A stretch of DNA of 64,000 nt from Paraburkholderia sp. BL21I4N1 (GCF_002973525.1 NZ_PVEN01000015.1:62001-126000), one strand, 5' to 3'; counted from the stretch's first letter, positions 1-8,210 are shown. Notes: generated by a model from the sequence alone, not told the origin. A program made the numbers and translations.

Positions 1-50
1 TCTCAACGTAGCGTTTGCGACGGCCCGCAAATGGCTCAGGGGGGCCTAGT

Positions 51-86
51 CTCTACCCCCTTGCGACCAGGCGCTGGGGGGTAGAG
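51..86. repeat. Perfect hairpin at the left edge of the window
   Basis: Two 10-base arms, CTCTACCCCC at 51-60 and GGGGGTAGAG at 77-86, are exact reverse complements separated by 16 bases. No T-run follows on either strand, so it is a weak candidate for an intrinsic terminator. It lies in the mobile island, upstream of the gene at 166. It could be a regulatory hairpin or part of a recombination or transfer site; the role is unknown. Confidence 0.5.
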
Positions 87-165
87 CAGTTTCTGTCAAA
101 CAAACTTTTTGATTCAATGGCTCCATGTTCCAGAGACGCCTCGGAACGCTTTTTAGGAGCTAACG

Positions 166-705
166 ATGACCAAATTGAAGTTGGTAGCCGGCACCGAGAT
201 GAAGGGTGCTGGACGGAAACCACGCCGCCTGGCGGCAGGCGGAGCTGACCAGATGACATGCCACAGCGCAACTGCGACGGAGGCATCCACTCGTAAGGCT
301 ATGGAGTCCCGACCGGCAAGACGAAACATTTCCGCGGTTATGGAAGATAGCGCACAACGCAAGAAAACGATGCGTGACCCAGACACCGTCACTATGAACG
401 CAATAGAGATTGCATTTGCCGCGCTCGATGAGTATCCCGGCACCCAGAAGGACAAAGGGTTGCGCGCTTTACGCGACGTGCTGAGGGCCGCAATGATTCA
501 TGCGGGCAACGACGGCGCTACGCCTGAATCCACGCAAGCGTTCTACGACAAGGTGGCCGACCTCGCTTGCGATACGGCCATGAGTTGGCACTGTACGATG
601 ACCCCCGGATTGCTTGCTGCTTTCGAGGTTCGCGCCCAAAGTGGCAATCTTGCAGCGAAGCAGTTCCTGGAAAATTTGAGGAAATCCGGTTTGAGCGTCC
701 GATAG
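166..705 (+). CDS. Hypothetical island protein (179 aa)
   Basis: The start is supported by an AGGAG six bases before the ATG. The protein is soluble, with a basic, low-complexity N-terminal third (about residues 1-70, rich in Arg, Lys and Thr) and a helical C-terminal half without recognisable catalytic motifs. No signal peptide or membrane segment is visible. It sits in the mobile island and converges with the DUF4238 gene 64 bases downstream. I do not recognise the family, and the function is unknown. Confidence 0.6.
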   Translation: MTKLKLVAGTEMKGAGRKPRRLAAGGADQMTCHSATATEASTRKAMESRPARRNISAVMEDSAQRKKTMRDPDTVTMNAIEIAFAALDEYPGTQKDKGLRALRDVLRAAMIHAGNDGATPESTQAFYDKVADLACDTAMSWHCTMTPGLLAAFEVRAQSGNLAAKQFLENLRKSGLSVR

Positions 706-769
706 TAGCGGACAGTTCCGCCCGTGAATCACGACTCACCAAGGCCGTTCGATTTGCGACAGGGCGTTT

Positions 770-1717
770 CTATAGAGGTTGTGCTTGCAACGGGGGCTGC
801 CATTCCCGCCTCTCAATGCCTGTTCTCCGTACAAGACTCTCTACGAGCGCCATGTCACGGCCGAACACGAAATGCTGCGCCTGATTAACAATCGCTAGGT
901 TGACACGCCGAACCCAGTCCGGCGTGAGAGTCCTGCTGTCTATGCGATTCCCAATTCCTGACATTGCAAGCGCAGATGCCTGCGACAGCGGAAGAAGGGT
1001 AATCACATCGGGCAATAGGATGCCCACGCCAGCGTAGATGTTTGCCTCTTGCCGCTGAGTCTGGAGCACACTGACTGGACAATCCGTTGTCACAAAGGAC
1101 TGGCGGTCGGAGTCACGTCGCCATATGGTCCAGTTTAGGTTAAGGAATACATCGGCGAACCTCGGTGCGTGCCGTAGCATCGCACCCAAAGCCGCCCCCC
1201 TATCCGCAGCAGGGTCTTGTGGGTTAGGCAGCGCGTCGATTTCTTCCGGTCGCGCATTTTGAGCAAATTGAGCGCGAAATTCGCCGAGCCAAGCCGCGTA
1301 AGCTGGCGTCCGGGTGAACTGAAACGCTACGTAGGTTGCGAGCACAAGCTTGTCGTCTGCCGTCAGCTGCTCTTCGTTGTCCAACTTCAGAATCGCAGCG
1401 CTCGCTGCCGTTTCAACTTCTCCGAGTCCGATTTCAATGTCGAAGACCAGGTTTCCTTGGTCATCTTCATACGCGTAATAGTCGCGACGGTGGGCGACTT
1501 CCGTTGGACGCTGCGCACGGTAAGCGTTCCTCAATCGGTCATAGACGGCCACGACGCGTGCATCGTCAGCGCAGAACCCTTCCAGATAGAAGCGGGGTAC
1601 GAAGTGATGTCTTCTGGGCCTGTTCACATGAGAACTCGTGTTGTTGGTCGTCCGCATCAATGATTCATGGTACTCGGTCGGAGCCACCGCAGGAAAAACG
1701 GTTTGCGCGCGAGCCAT
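770..1717 (-). CDS. DUF4238 family protein (315 aa)
   Basis: The motif RRHHFVPRFYLEGF at about residues 34-47 is the hallmark N-terminal signature of DUF4238 proteins. It is followed by the usual aromatic and acidic region (YAYEDDQGN), a helical block containing TYVAFQFTRTP, and a C-terminal part with NRIDSRTL. Length fits the family, which has no established biochemical role and occurs mostly in accessory DNA. There is no clear ribosome site at the first ATG. An internal ATG 20 codons later (complement of about 1657) gives a more family-like N-terminus and may be the real start. It is an isolated gene on the minus strand of the island. Confidence 0.75.
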   Translation of the reverse strand: MARAQTVFPAVAPTEYHESLMRTTNNTSSHVNRPRRHHFVPRFYLEGFCADDARVVAVYDRLRNAYRAQRPTEVAHRRDYYAYEDDQGNLVFDIEIGLGEVETAASAAILKLDNEEQLTADDKLVLATYVAFQFTRTPAYAAWLGEFRAQFAQNARPEEIDALPNPQDPAADRGAALGAMLRHAPRFADVFLNLNWTIWRRDSDRQSFVTTDCPVSVLQTQRQEANIYAGVGILLPDVITLLPLSQASALAMSGIGNRIDSRTLTPDWVRRVNLAIVNQAQHFVFGRDMALVESLVRRTGIERREWQPPLQAQPL

Positions 1718-2194
1718 CGGCGAGACAGACGGCCATGTTTGACGTGCGAGTAAGCTGTAAGTACGGGGCCCGCGGTCGATTTTCCAGAATTGGGCGAAGA
1801 GTGAAATCGGAATCGCTTCAATAATTAACTGTAATTCCGGGTACTATTTTTGTTCGAAAATTTATTTCAGTGCTTTCGCATAAATTTCGTGGAAAGTAGC
1901 GGGGTCCAGCTATATACTTTATTGTCAGCAGTTGGCCGAGCACGAGCCGCCCGACTGGAATGCCGCCTCTTCCGACTGAAGAGAATCGGTTGTGACCGCT
2001 AGCGTGGACGGGTGGAACCGGTGGCGCGCTAGGGAAATCCGGATACCACGGGGAAAGGCTGAAACAATCCGGTGCGAAGGCGAAGATAGAAGCGCAGCCT
2101 GAATGTCTGTCGGAACTATCCTTTTACAGGGTGGTGGAAGGTGCCCTGGCGTGAGCCACCAGGGGGCCTTGGCTATTCCGGCTTTCCTCAATCG
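1718..2194. other. Gene-free stretch upstream of the DUF4238 gene
   Basis: No convincing ORF is present. An 88-codon minus-strand frame at 1925-2191 has no ribosome site or recognisable content. Positions 1810-1920 are markedly AT-rich against the island background and probably hold the promoter of the minus-strand DUF4238 gene, but I could not identify a clean -35/-10 pair. Confidence 0.4.
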
Positions 2195-2361
2195 AGGTTA
2201 TCCTCACAAGCACCTTTAAAGTGAGGATATTCTTACCTAAGGATATGCTCAATCTTAAAAAAATATGCTTACGTAAGCATATCTAGGTTATTCCAAAAAT
2301 ATATTCAATTGTGAAATTATTCTTTCGGAATAACCTGAGCATATCCTTAGGTAAGAATATC
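2195..2361. repeat. Nested inverted-repeat array, AT-rich
   Basis: Four inverted repeats lie within 167 bases. A perfect 26-base repeat has arms 2226-2251 and 2336-2361. Inside it is a perfect 20-base palindrome at 2263-2282 with core CTTACGTAAG, and a 10-base repeat with arms 2285-2294 (AGGTTATTCC) and 2327-2336. A 9-base repeat has arms 2199-2207 (TATCCTCAC) and 2221-2229. The motif CTTAC[C/G]TAAG or its reverse recurs at 2232-2241, 2268-2277 and 2346-2355. Such symmetry fits multiple dimer-binding sites (operator, partition site, replication origin or recombination site). The protein that binds is not evident. Confidence 0.8.
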
Positions 2362-2618
2362 TTTTCCACTTCGCTGAAGCTCGCAAAGATTCGCGCCCTG
2401 ACGGGCGTCGCTGACCAGGGCGGGCAGGTAGCATGGCGATTGCGCGCGTGGCAATGACTGCCCTTGTCGAGCGTGGTGCTTGATATCGCGGTGCGGCACT
2501 TGCGGCGCCTCAGCAAGGTCGTAGCTGGCGGTGTCGGATGGCAGACCGCCGGACAGACGGAAATCATCTTCATCTCGAAAAGCTATACACAGGCATATTC
2601 ATTTGATGTGCGTGTGCA
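2362..2618. other. Gene-free spacer after the inverted-repeat array
   Basis: No frame here has a ribosome site or recognisable protein content. A 69-codon frame at 2464-2673 overlaps the better candidate starting at 2619 and is judged spurious. The stretch may be the leader or promoter region of the operon starting at 2619. Confidence 0.35.
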
Positions 2619-2885
2619 ATGGTCCAGACCAGCCTTTTCCTTCTATTGCCGTATGCCCTTTCCGCGCTTTTGAGCATAGCCGGCTCAATGGCGTTGTACG
2701 CCAGTACACCCGCTCTGACGCAATGCCTCGACGTCGTGCTGACGGAGCACACGCTCATGTTCGGTTCCTGGCTTGCGCTGGCCGCGGCCGGAGCCGACTA
2801 CACCCTTACGACTCTCTACCGGAAGTTGCGTATGAGAGAGGTCGGCGCGAAATCGGCCGCACAACTGCATCTTTCGGGGAACTGA
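2619..2885 (+). CDS. Small two-helix membrane protein (88 aa)
   Basis: Two hydrophobic segments at about residues 4-26 and 46-60 flank a short polar loop, and the C-terminal tail is basic (RKLRMREV). The first helix begins directly after the start, so the protein is probably an inner-membrane protein with short exposed loops. The stop is one base from the ATG of the next small gene, suggesting one operon with the recombinase. There is no good ribosome site before the ATG, so the start is uncertain. I do not recognise the family. Confidence 0.5.
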   Translation: MVQTSLFLLLPYALSALLSIAGSMALYASTPALTQCLDVVLTEHTLMFGSWLALAAAGADYTLTTLYRKLRMREVGAKSAAQLHLSGN

Positions 2886-2886
2886 C

Positions 2887-3045
2887 ATGCGCACGCCTCC
2901 TAGACCTCGTAAGCCTTTGCCGAGCCGTTCAGTAGAACGCATGCCCAAACAGCAGTCCGCTATCCGAGAGGCTGTAGCCCGCCTGCTGGCCGCAGTTACG
3001 CAACCAGGAGCCCGCGATGACCGCGTCGACCGTCCGCAACGTTGA
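2887..3045 (+). CDS. Small basic protein (52 aa), coupled to the recombinase gene
   Basis: This short frame starts ATG CGC ACG CCT one base after the preceding stop, with GGGGA six bases upstream. It ends 29 bases inside the recombinase gene. The predicted product is very basic and rich in Arg and Pro at its N-terminus, followed by a short helix (AIREAVARLLAAV). Basicity and position suggest a DNA-binding accessory factor, but this is inference from composition only. The frame overlap and ribosome site are the main support. Confidence 0.4.
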   Translation: MRTPPRPRKPLPSRSVERMPKQQSAIREAVARLLAAVTQPGARDDRVDRPQR

Positions 3046-4063
3046 CCGGTTCGATACCGGGCGCGGTTCGCCGAGTTCAGGCGGAGATGGGCTACGGCTC
3101 GGCGAGCGTGTTATGGCCTTGCGCGAGCAACTGGAGGCGAGGGCCGATTCGCGTGCCGCGGCACAACTGCGTACTGACGTGCGCGAAGCACGAGACTACG
3201 TCCGGGGTTTCGAAGCCCATGACGTGTCCGAGCGAACCCAAGGTCGCTATGACCAAGTGGTGGGGCAAATGCGCGAAGCAGGACAGCGGCCTGAAGACGC
3301 CAGTTGCCGCAATTCGTTCGAGTTTCGCCGTGCAGCGCTGGTGCACGTTACGCGGACCGAACTCAAGACGGCACTTCGTGACCTCGATAAGCATCGTCGC
3401 GCCGGTGGCGTAGAAAGTGCGGCCGAGGCATACAGCCGTGTGCGTTCGGGCCTGAATACGCTCCGGCGATACCCCCCTTCAACCGGAAGCCGAGAGGCCG
3501 ATATGGCCCGTCGCAGCGTCTACCAAGGGCCTTCACGCACTGACCCTGAGCGCAGTAACGGCAAGCGTTCATCCTTGGTCGGCCTGCCGGACGACTGGCG
3601 AGACACCGTCCAACGCGAGGTGCGCGACAAAGACAAGGTAGGCGTGGCGGTCATGGCGTTGACAGGATGCCGTCCGGCCGAGGTGCGCGGAGTTCGCGTG
3701 CGGCAGGATGCAGACGGCACTGTTAGCTTGACGGTGCGTGGCGCGAAGGTCGATGAGGCGCGAGGCATCGAATCCCGCACGGTCATTTTCGACCGAGACG
3801 AACTGGCCAAGGTGCAGGCGGGACGCGACCTGATGGACTGGGTCGGCAGTCGGGAACAGCGCACAGTTTCACATCCCGGAACGGTCGAGGCGTTCTGCGA
3901 GCGTGTAAGCCGTGCCGCGGACCGCGCCGGGCTGCACCAGGTCTCGGCGTACACGTATCGCCACGCTTCAGCGCGAGACCTTAAGTCGGCGGGAACGCCG
4001 CGTGGCGAAATCGCGGAACGTCTGGGGCATCGCAGCGACCGTTCGCAGTCTGTCTACGGGTAA
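3017..4063 (+). CDS. Tyrosine recombinase/integrase-like protein (348 aa)
   Basis: The C-terminal half carries the tyrosine recombinase active-site pattern: Arg219 in TGCRPAEVRG, Lys244 in the beta-hairpin (VRGAKV), Arg315 in AYTYRHASAR, His338 in LGHRS and the nucleophile Tyr347. Two oddities stand out. The first His of the usual HxLRH box is Tyr312, and the protein stops one residue after the catalytic Tyr, so the usual C-terminal helix is missing. The N-terminal 190 residues are charged and helical, as in core-binding domains. An AGGAG six bases before the ATG supports the start. It could excise or integrate the island or resolve multimers; which one cannot be told from sequence. Confidence 0.8.
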   Translation: MTASTVRNVDRFDTGRGSPSSGGDGLRLGERVMALREQLEARADSRAAAQLRTDVREARDYVRGFEAHDVSERTQGRYDQVVGQMREAGQRPEDASCRNSFEFRRAALVHVTRTELKTALRDLDKHRRAGGVESAAEAYSRVRSGLNTLRRYPPSTGSREADMARRSVYQGPSRTDPERSNGKRSSLVGLPDDWRDTVQREVRDKDKVGVAVMALTGCRPAEVRGVRVRQDADGTVSLTVRGAKVDEARGIESRTVIFDRDELAKVQAGRDLMDWVGSREQRTVSHPGTVEAFCERVSRAADRAGLHQVSAYTYRHASARDLKSAGTPRGEIAERLGHRSDRSQSVYG

Positions 4064-4068
4064 AAACA

Positions 4069-4881
4069 GTGGAGCCCCTTAACCCATCTACTTTTATCGC
4101 CGACCTTCGCAGTCGTGGACTCGACAGCGAAGCCGAAGCCGCCGAGATAATGAATGCTTTGGGGCCTCTGTCTGGCCCGCAAATGATGCAGCCGACCGTG
4201 GCACCCTCGGAGCCCGAGACTCGCGTATTGAGAAGTGAAGGACACAGCACAGTAGTCTCCAGCACCGCGCCGGGCCATGGCGATGCGGCCGGTTCCCGCG
4301 ACACGGACGACCACAGCACGGTTCCTGGCAGCCCTCTTTCAGCGCATGTTGATGGCGTAGGTCATGGTGCGTTAGGGGCTGGTGGTGAATCTCACGAGCA
4401 CAGCGGTGAAGAAGTGCGCGCAGGTGTTTGTTGCGCTGGATTGGAGGTCACGCTGCACGCCCTTGGTCGCGACCGCGCAAGCCTCGACCCTGCCGACCCT
4501 CTGGCGGGTCTTTACTCAGACCAACTGCGCGCTGCGCTGGAGCGGGAGGCTTTCCGCGGCGCAGGTAGTGTGGCGCAGGACTCAGCAATTGCCGAGCGTG
4601 TGCTCTCGCCCACCGCGCAAGTGCTCATACAGCGGATTGCTCGCATTCACCAGGAGCCACCGCCTTTCGACCTGTCGCACGAGGCGCAAGCGTCGCGCAT
4701 TGTGGCACTGAACGGCGAAGTTCCCGACTGGGCGCGTGGAAATACAGAGCTTGACCCGGCGCTGTTCAAGACGGCTGAGCAGGTGCCTGCTCGCGAGCCT
4801 AGCTTGACACCAGCTCGAGCGACCTCACCGGCTCCAGACGTTGCTCCTTCGCGTGTTCGCGACGGCGGCATGGAGCGTTAG
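4069..4881 (+). CDS. Hypothetical protein downstream of the recombinase (270 aa)
   Basis: The frame opens with GTG five bases after the recombinase stop and lies in a different frame, so it is not a readthrough extension. The first ATG is at codon 28. The predicted protein is acidic, with a disordered middle (about residues 45-110, rich in His, Gly and Ser) and a more ordered second half with helices around residues 125-230. No catalytic motif or membrane segment is visible. Its operon position suggests work with the recombinase, but the function is unknown. Confidence 0.55.
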   Translation: MEPLNPSTFIADLRSRGLDSEAEAAEIMNALGPLSGPQMMQPTVAPSEPETRVLRSEGHSTVVSSTAPGHGDAAGSRDTDDHSTVPGSPLSAHVDGVGHGALGAGGESHEHSGEEVRAGVCCAGLEVTLHALGRDRASLDPADPLAGLYSDQLRAALEREAFRGAGSVAQDSAIAERVLSPTAQVLIQRIARIHQEPPPFDLSHEAQASRIVALNGEVPDWARGNTELDPALFKTAEQVPAREPSLTPARATSPAPDVAPSRVRDGGMER

Positions 4882-5187
4882 CCGAGACGTTACGGCTCTC
4901 AGTCTCCCTCCGGACGCCTGAGGGACTGGCGCTGACGCGCCCGGCGCGCGCTCTCCGAGCGCTTTTGCGCCGCCGCCCAAGAGCCGCTAACGCGGCTCCG
5001 CCTTGTCCCATGTCACGCTATGCGCGCCACGCGACAAGGCTTGTCGCGGTGAGGAGTTTTTCCTCTTCGACTTGCTTGTGTTTGCACAGTGGCCCGCCGT
5101 TGAAAACCAGCGCGGGCGACACGGCATGCGGGTCACATGGAGCTATACGGAGGTGAAGCGCCATCCCGCGCGCCCTTGGAGTTCCAA
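4882..5187. other. Hairpin-rich spacer between two island operons (candidate oriT)
   Basis: No gene is supported here. There are three close hairpins: GAGCCGC/GCGGCTC at 4981-4987 and 4992-4998, GCGACAAG/CTTGTCGC at 5031-5038 and 5040-5047, and GAGGA/TCCTC at 5051-5055 and 5061-5065. The spacer sits between the recombinase operon and the operon with the coupling ATPase, a usual place for a transfer origin or a terminator plus promoter. Without a recognised relaxase or nic-site match, oriT is only a hypothesis. Confidence 0.4.
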
Positions 5188-5970
5188 ATGCTTTCTAATA
5201 TCCGCGACCACGCCGCACGATGCGCAGCGCTGCATTCCGTGACGACACCCGCCTACGCAGCCGCCGCGCTGAACTGTGCGCGTGACGATGCCTTGTCCGA
5301 GCTACGTACCGCAGCGTCGCTTGGCCTTTTTCGTCGTCTTTTGCTTCCCGGTTTGGGCAATACGCCGTGCTTCCAGCCGACCGCAAAAGCAGGCGGTTTG
5401 GACGCTCGCCAAGCCCCAAAATTCCTACGCGCGGGCATCTCGGAGTCAAGCCGATGGCGAGGCCTGCTGCGTGGAGGCGTCGTGTTTATGCATAACCCCA
5501 GTCTCGTGTGGCTGACAATCGAAGCGACTTTGCTTCTCTGTGAACAGTACGCTATCCCGAGCAAGGGGCACACCGAGCCGCTTATCGCGCGGGACAGCAG
5601 CGGGGGGTATGAGGTGTACGTCCTTGTTCCGCCAGAAGAAGCGGGCAAGTCACCGGGCGCCATCATCGGCAACGCCGCTGCACGCTGGTTGCCTTTGTTG
5701 GAAAAAGGAGCAACCCATCTGCATCTCGTGACACTGGCTGGCTGCGCGGCCGGTGCATTGCAATCGGCTCTCTCGCAGTTTGTCCCGGCGTCGCATGAGG
5801 ACGCCGTCAGTGAACTGGCGCAGCTCGACGCCCGCATTGCAGCCGATGGCACAGGTGCGATGCGCGTCCAGCTTGCACACCGGCGCGCCGAGCTTGCCGC
5901 TGCCAGTGCTGTCGCGCCGATGCCAGCTTTCCCTTGGCTTAGCAACAAAGTCGTGGGGGTGCAGGTATGA
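5188..5970 (+). CDS. Hypothetical protein upstream of coupling ATPase, possibly winged-helix (260 aa)
   Basis: I chose the ATG at 5188 because GGAG lies six bases upstream; an in-frame ATG at 5137 has no ribosome site. The first half reads like a winged-helix fold (ARDDALSELRTAASLGLFRR, then a wing and a LT-like strand). The second half is alpha/beta with VYVLVPPEE and HLHLVTLAG. The location just upstream of a TraG-like ATPase resembles replication-relaxation family genes, but I cannot confirm that assignment. The stop overlaps the next ATG (ATGA), so translation is probably coupled. Confidence 0.6.
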   Translation: MLSNIRDHAARCAALHSVTTPAYAAAALNCARDDALSELRTAASLGLFRRLLLPGLGNTPCFQPTAKAGGLDARQAPKFLRAGISESSRWRGLLRGGVVFMHNPSLVWLTIEATLLLCEQYAIPSKGHTEPLIARDSSGGYEVYVLVPPEEAGKSPGAIIGNAAARWLPLLEKGATHLHLVTLAGCAAGALQSALSQFVPASHEDAVSELAQLDARIAADGTGAMRVQLAHRRAELAAASAVAPMPAFPWLSNKVVGVQV

Positions 5971-6110
5971 GGCTCAAACACCTTTTCGCTTACCGCTCCT
6001 ATTCCAGCCGGAACGGGGACATTGTCGTCGGCCGCGGACCGCGTCCGTGGTGTCGTCCGATATTCGTCCTAGTCTGGTGGGTTCAAGCCTTGATACGCGG
6101 CGAGGCATAA
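5967..6110 (+). CDS. Small membrane-anchored protein (47 aa)
   Basis: The ATG overlaps the previous stop as ATGA, and the frame ends one base before the GTG of the coupling ATPase. The product has a basic N-terminal half and a hydrophobic C-terminal segment (IFVLVWWVQALI) that could insert in or attach to the membrane. Perfect spacing with both neighbours is the main reason to call it. No homologue is recognised. Confidence 0.45.
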   Translation: MRLKHLFAYRSYSSRNGDIVVGRGPRPWCRPIFVLVWWVQALIRGEA

Positions 6111-6111
6111 C

Positions 6112-7953
6112 GTGCGGCTGCTGCCTGAACGCTCACCTCGCCAGCGCACGCTGGCGTATTCAGTCTATCAACTGCGCAGTATTGCCGAATACCAGTTGAA
6201 TTCACTGCTGCCGCAGATTGCGTTTCTCGTATTTGCGGTTTGGGCCGCATTCGTCGCTGTGCCCTATCTGCCCGAAGGATTCGCACCACGGTTCGCCTGG
6301 CTGCTTTCCATTTGCGCAGCTTCGGGCGTACTGGCCGCGCTCGGAGTCAGGGCATATTGGGGGCCTTTCGGTGTCCGTCTCAGTCTCTGGCTTGAGAACA
6401 ACCCGCAGTCGCAAGCATCAATCGCGACTGGCTATCGGCTACCGCTCATGCCGTCGTTTGATGAACCAGGCATTGTCCTTGGTGAGGTTCACCCCGGCCG
6501 ACGATATACCGACGACGGCGAGTACGCACTGCACTATCGTACCGAAGAGGTGTACAGCCCGACTCCTGAATGGGCCGTGCTGCCCGCTAAAGGCCTGGTG
6601 ACTGGCCTGCTCGTTCTAGGCAGCATCGGTAGCGGTAAAACAGCGTATGTGCTGCGGCCGGCTATTTTCCAGCTATTCCATCATCCGACCCGTCCTGGCG
6701 GTCTCGTAATGGATTCCAAGGCGGCGCTAGTGGAGCCGCTTCGCGCCGAAATGGTCGCCGCTGGCCGGGGTACTGACCTGCTCGCCGTTGGCCCCAGTCA
6801 GGCGACCAAATGGAACCCGCTTCACATGCCTCTCTCGTCTCCGGCAACCATCGCAAACGCGCTCTTGACGGCGCTTGAGAACGTCAACGGTGCGCCGTTC
6901 GGCGCAGACACGCGATGGATTCGCGCGGGCGCAGCGCACCTTGCTGAAGGTGCTATTGGGCTGTTACGCCTTCTGACCGGCTACGTCACCGCGTCCGGTG
7001 TGCGTGCCCTTTTGGGCGAGCTGCTTCATCTGACCGCCGGCAGCGACACGCCTGGAGCGGCGGCAAAGGAATATATCGACATGCTGTTTGTCGGTTCGGC
7101 TGCCCGAACCGACAAACACGAGCACTTTATCTATTACTCGAAGCTCATCATTGACAGGATAGGAGAAGACGAGAAGTTTCGAGCGATTTACGTTTCGGAA
7201 CTGTTCAATCTTCTGGTGCCGTTGACGGCACCAGATGTTGCACAACTTTATAACGCACCCGAATCAGACCTCGACATGCCCGATTGGTCCGAGTGCATGA
7301 ATCGTGGCTTGGTCGTAGTGCTCGACTGCAACAGTCGCAGCGTTCCCGGGCTCGCTGTCATCCTCGGAATGCTCCTGAAGCTGTCCTATGAAGATGCAAT
7401 GCTCGCGCGTCTTGCCTGGGTGCGCGAAGGTCGCTGTAACGCAGAGCGCTATATGGCATTGGTAATCGACGAATATCAGGACTATGCCAGTCCGGGTGAC
7501 GCCGAGTATCAGGCCTTGTGTCGCGAGTCGAAATCTATCACCGTGCTATTGACCCAAGGCTTTGCATCTATTGTGCAACGTGTCGGCGAAGACCGAGCCA
7601 AAGTGTTGCTGCAATCGCTACGCAACCGTCTCGTGTTGCACCAGACCGTTCCCGAATTCGCGGCTGATTTGCTCGGCGAGCACGACGCTATAGCCATTGA
7701 TGCCAACATTTCTGAGAGCGTCATGGACGCGACCCTCGCGGCAAATGGCCGATTTGGTGGAGAGTCGACTGTGTCTCAGTCCTACTCTGTGCACGAGAAA
7801 CGGGAGCACATTGTTCCACCCGAGGTCCTTTCAAATCTGCCTGTGGGCCAAGGAATTTTACAGTCACACGATGGGAGCCGTAGTGTGCCAATTCACCGGG
7901 TTTTTCTGCGTCCGTATTACGTTATGCCGGGAACCCGCCATGCTGAAATGTAG
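6112..7953 (+). CDS. VirD4/TraG-type coupling ATPase (613 aa)
   Basis: Two N-terminal membrane helices (about residues 33-51 and 60-79) precede a P-loop ATPase domain. The Walker A motif GSIGSGKT is at 170-177, and a Walker B strand (ALVIDEYQDY) lies near 448-457. It is followed by a TraG/TraD C-terminal-like region (SITVLLTQGFASIVQRVG). Length and order fit type IV coupling proteins, which deliver DNA-relaxase complexes to a conjugation channel at the inner membrane. GAGG upstream supports the GTG start. No other conjugation channel gene lies in the window, so the element may be mobilizable, or its other transfer genes may lie to the left. Confidence 0.85.
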   Translation: MRLLPERSPRQRTLAYSVYQLRSIAEYQLNSLLPQIAFLVFAVWAAFVAVPYLPEGFAPRFAWLLSICAASGVLAALGVRAYWGPFGVRLSLWLENNPQSQASIATGYRLPLMPSFDEPGIVLGEVHPGRRYTDDGEYALHYRTEEVYSPTPEWAVLPAKGLVTGLLVLGSIGSGKTAYVLRPAIFQLFHHPTRPGGLVMDSKAALVEPLRAEMVAAGRGTDLLAVGPSQATKWNPLHMPLSSPATIANALLTALENVNGAPFGADTRWIRAGAAHLAEGAIGLLRLLTGYVTASGVRALLGELLHLTAGSDTPGAAAKEYIDMLFVGSAARTDKHEHFIYYSKLIIDRIGEDEKFRAIYVSELFNLLVPLTAPDVAQLYNAPESDLDMPDWSECMNRGLVVVLDCNSRSVPGLAVILGMLLKLSYEDAMLARLAWVREGRCNAERYMALVIDEYQDYASPGDAEYQALCRESKSITVLLTQGFASIVQRVGEDRAKVLLQSLRNRLVLHQTVPEFAADLLGEHDAIAIDANISESVMDATLAANGRFGGESTVSQSYSVHEKREHIVPPEVLSNLPVGQGILQSHDGSRSVPIHRVFLRPYYVMPGTRHAEM

Positions 7954-7958
7954 CGGAA

Positions 7959-8132
7959 ATGATAAAAATTAAAGTGTGGATTTTCTTTCTCGGACTAATC
8001 GTTCTGGCGCTTTTCGCGACCCACTGTTACACGGTATACGTTGCGAAAATACCACTTGTCGTCTGGCGATTGGCCGCGACCATTTGGGCTTCCTGGGCGG
8101 CTTGGCACACCTTCAGGTTGTTGTTACGCTAA
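7959..8132 (+). CDS. Small membrane protein after the coupling ATPase (57 aa)
   Basis: The frame starts ATG ATA AAA ATT, five bases after the ATPase stop. It encodes one strong hydrophobic helix at about residues 6-20 and an aromatic, Ala-rich second half (WRLAATIWASWAAW) that may be a second helix. The base composition is more AT-rich than its neighbours. There is no good ribosome site, so translational coupling would be needed. The function is unknown; a small partner of the coupling ATPase is a guess from position. Confidence 0.4.
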   Translation: MIKIKVWIFFLGLIVLALFATHCYTVYVAKIPLVVWRLAATIWASWAAWHTFRLLLR

Positions 8133-8182
8133 TTTCTCGGTATATGGTTTCACACGAAACGAGTCGTCAAATGGTCATTAAC

Positions 8183-8210
8183 TTGACGAAATGGTATTTT
8201 TGATTATAAA
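8183..8210 (+). promoter_or_regulatory. Sigma-70-like promoter for the gene at 8335
   Basis: TTGACG at 8183-8188 and TATAAA at 8205-8210 are separated by 16 bases within an AT-rich gene-free stretch (8133-8334). Transcription would begin near 8217, giving a leader of about 118 bases before the ATG at 8335. Nothing else is recognised in this spacer. Confidence 0.55.

Noticed and set aside
1925..2191. 88-codon minus-strand frame near the inverted-repeat array
   Set aside because: No ribosome site, no motif and unlikely composition.
2464..2673. 69-codon plus-strand frame before the small membrane protein gene
   Set aside because: It overlaps a better candidate and has no ribosome site or recognisable features.
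4061..4071. Recombinase continuing into the next gene by stop-codon readthrough
   Set aside because: The downstream GTG frame is different from the recombinase frame, so they cannot form one protein by readthrough.
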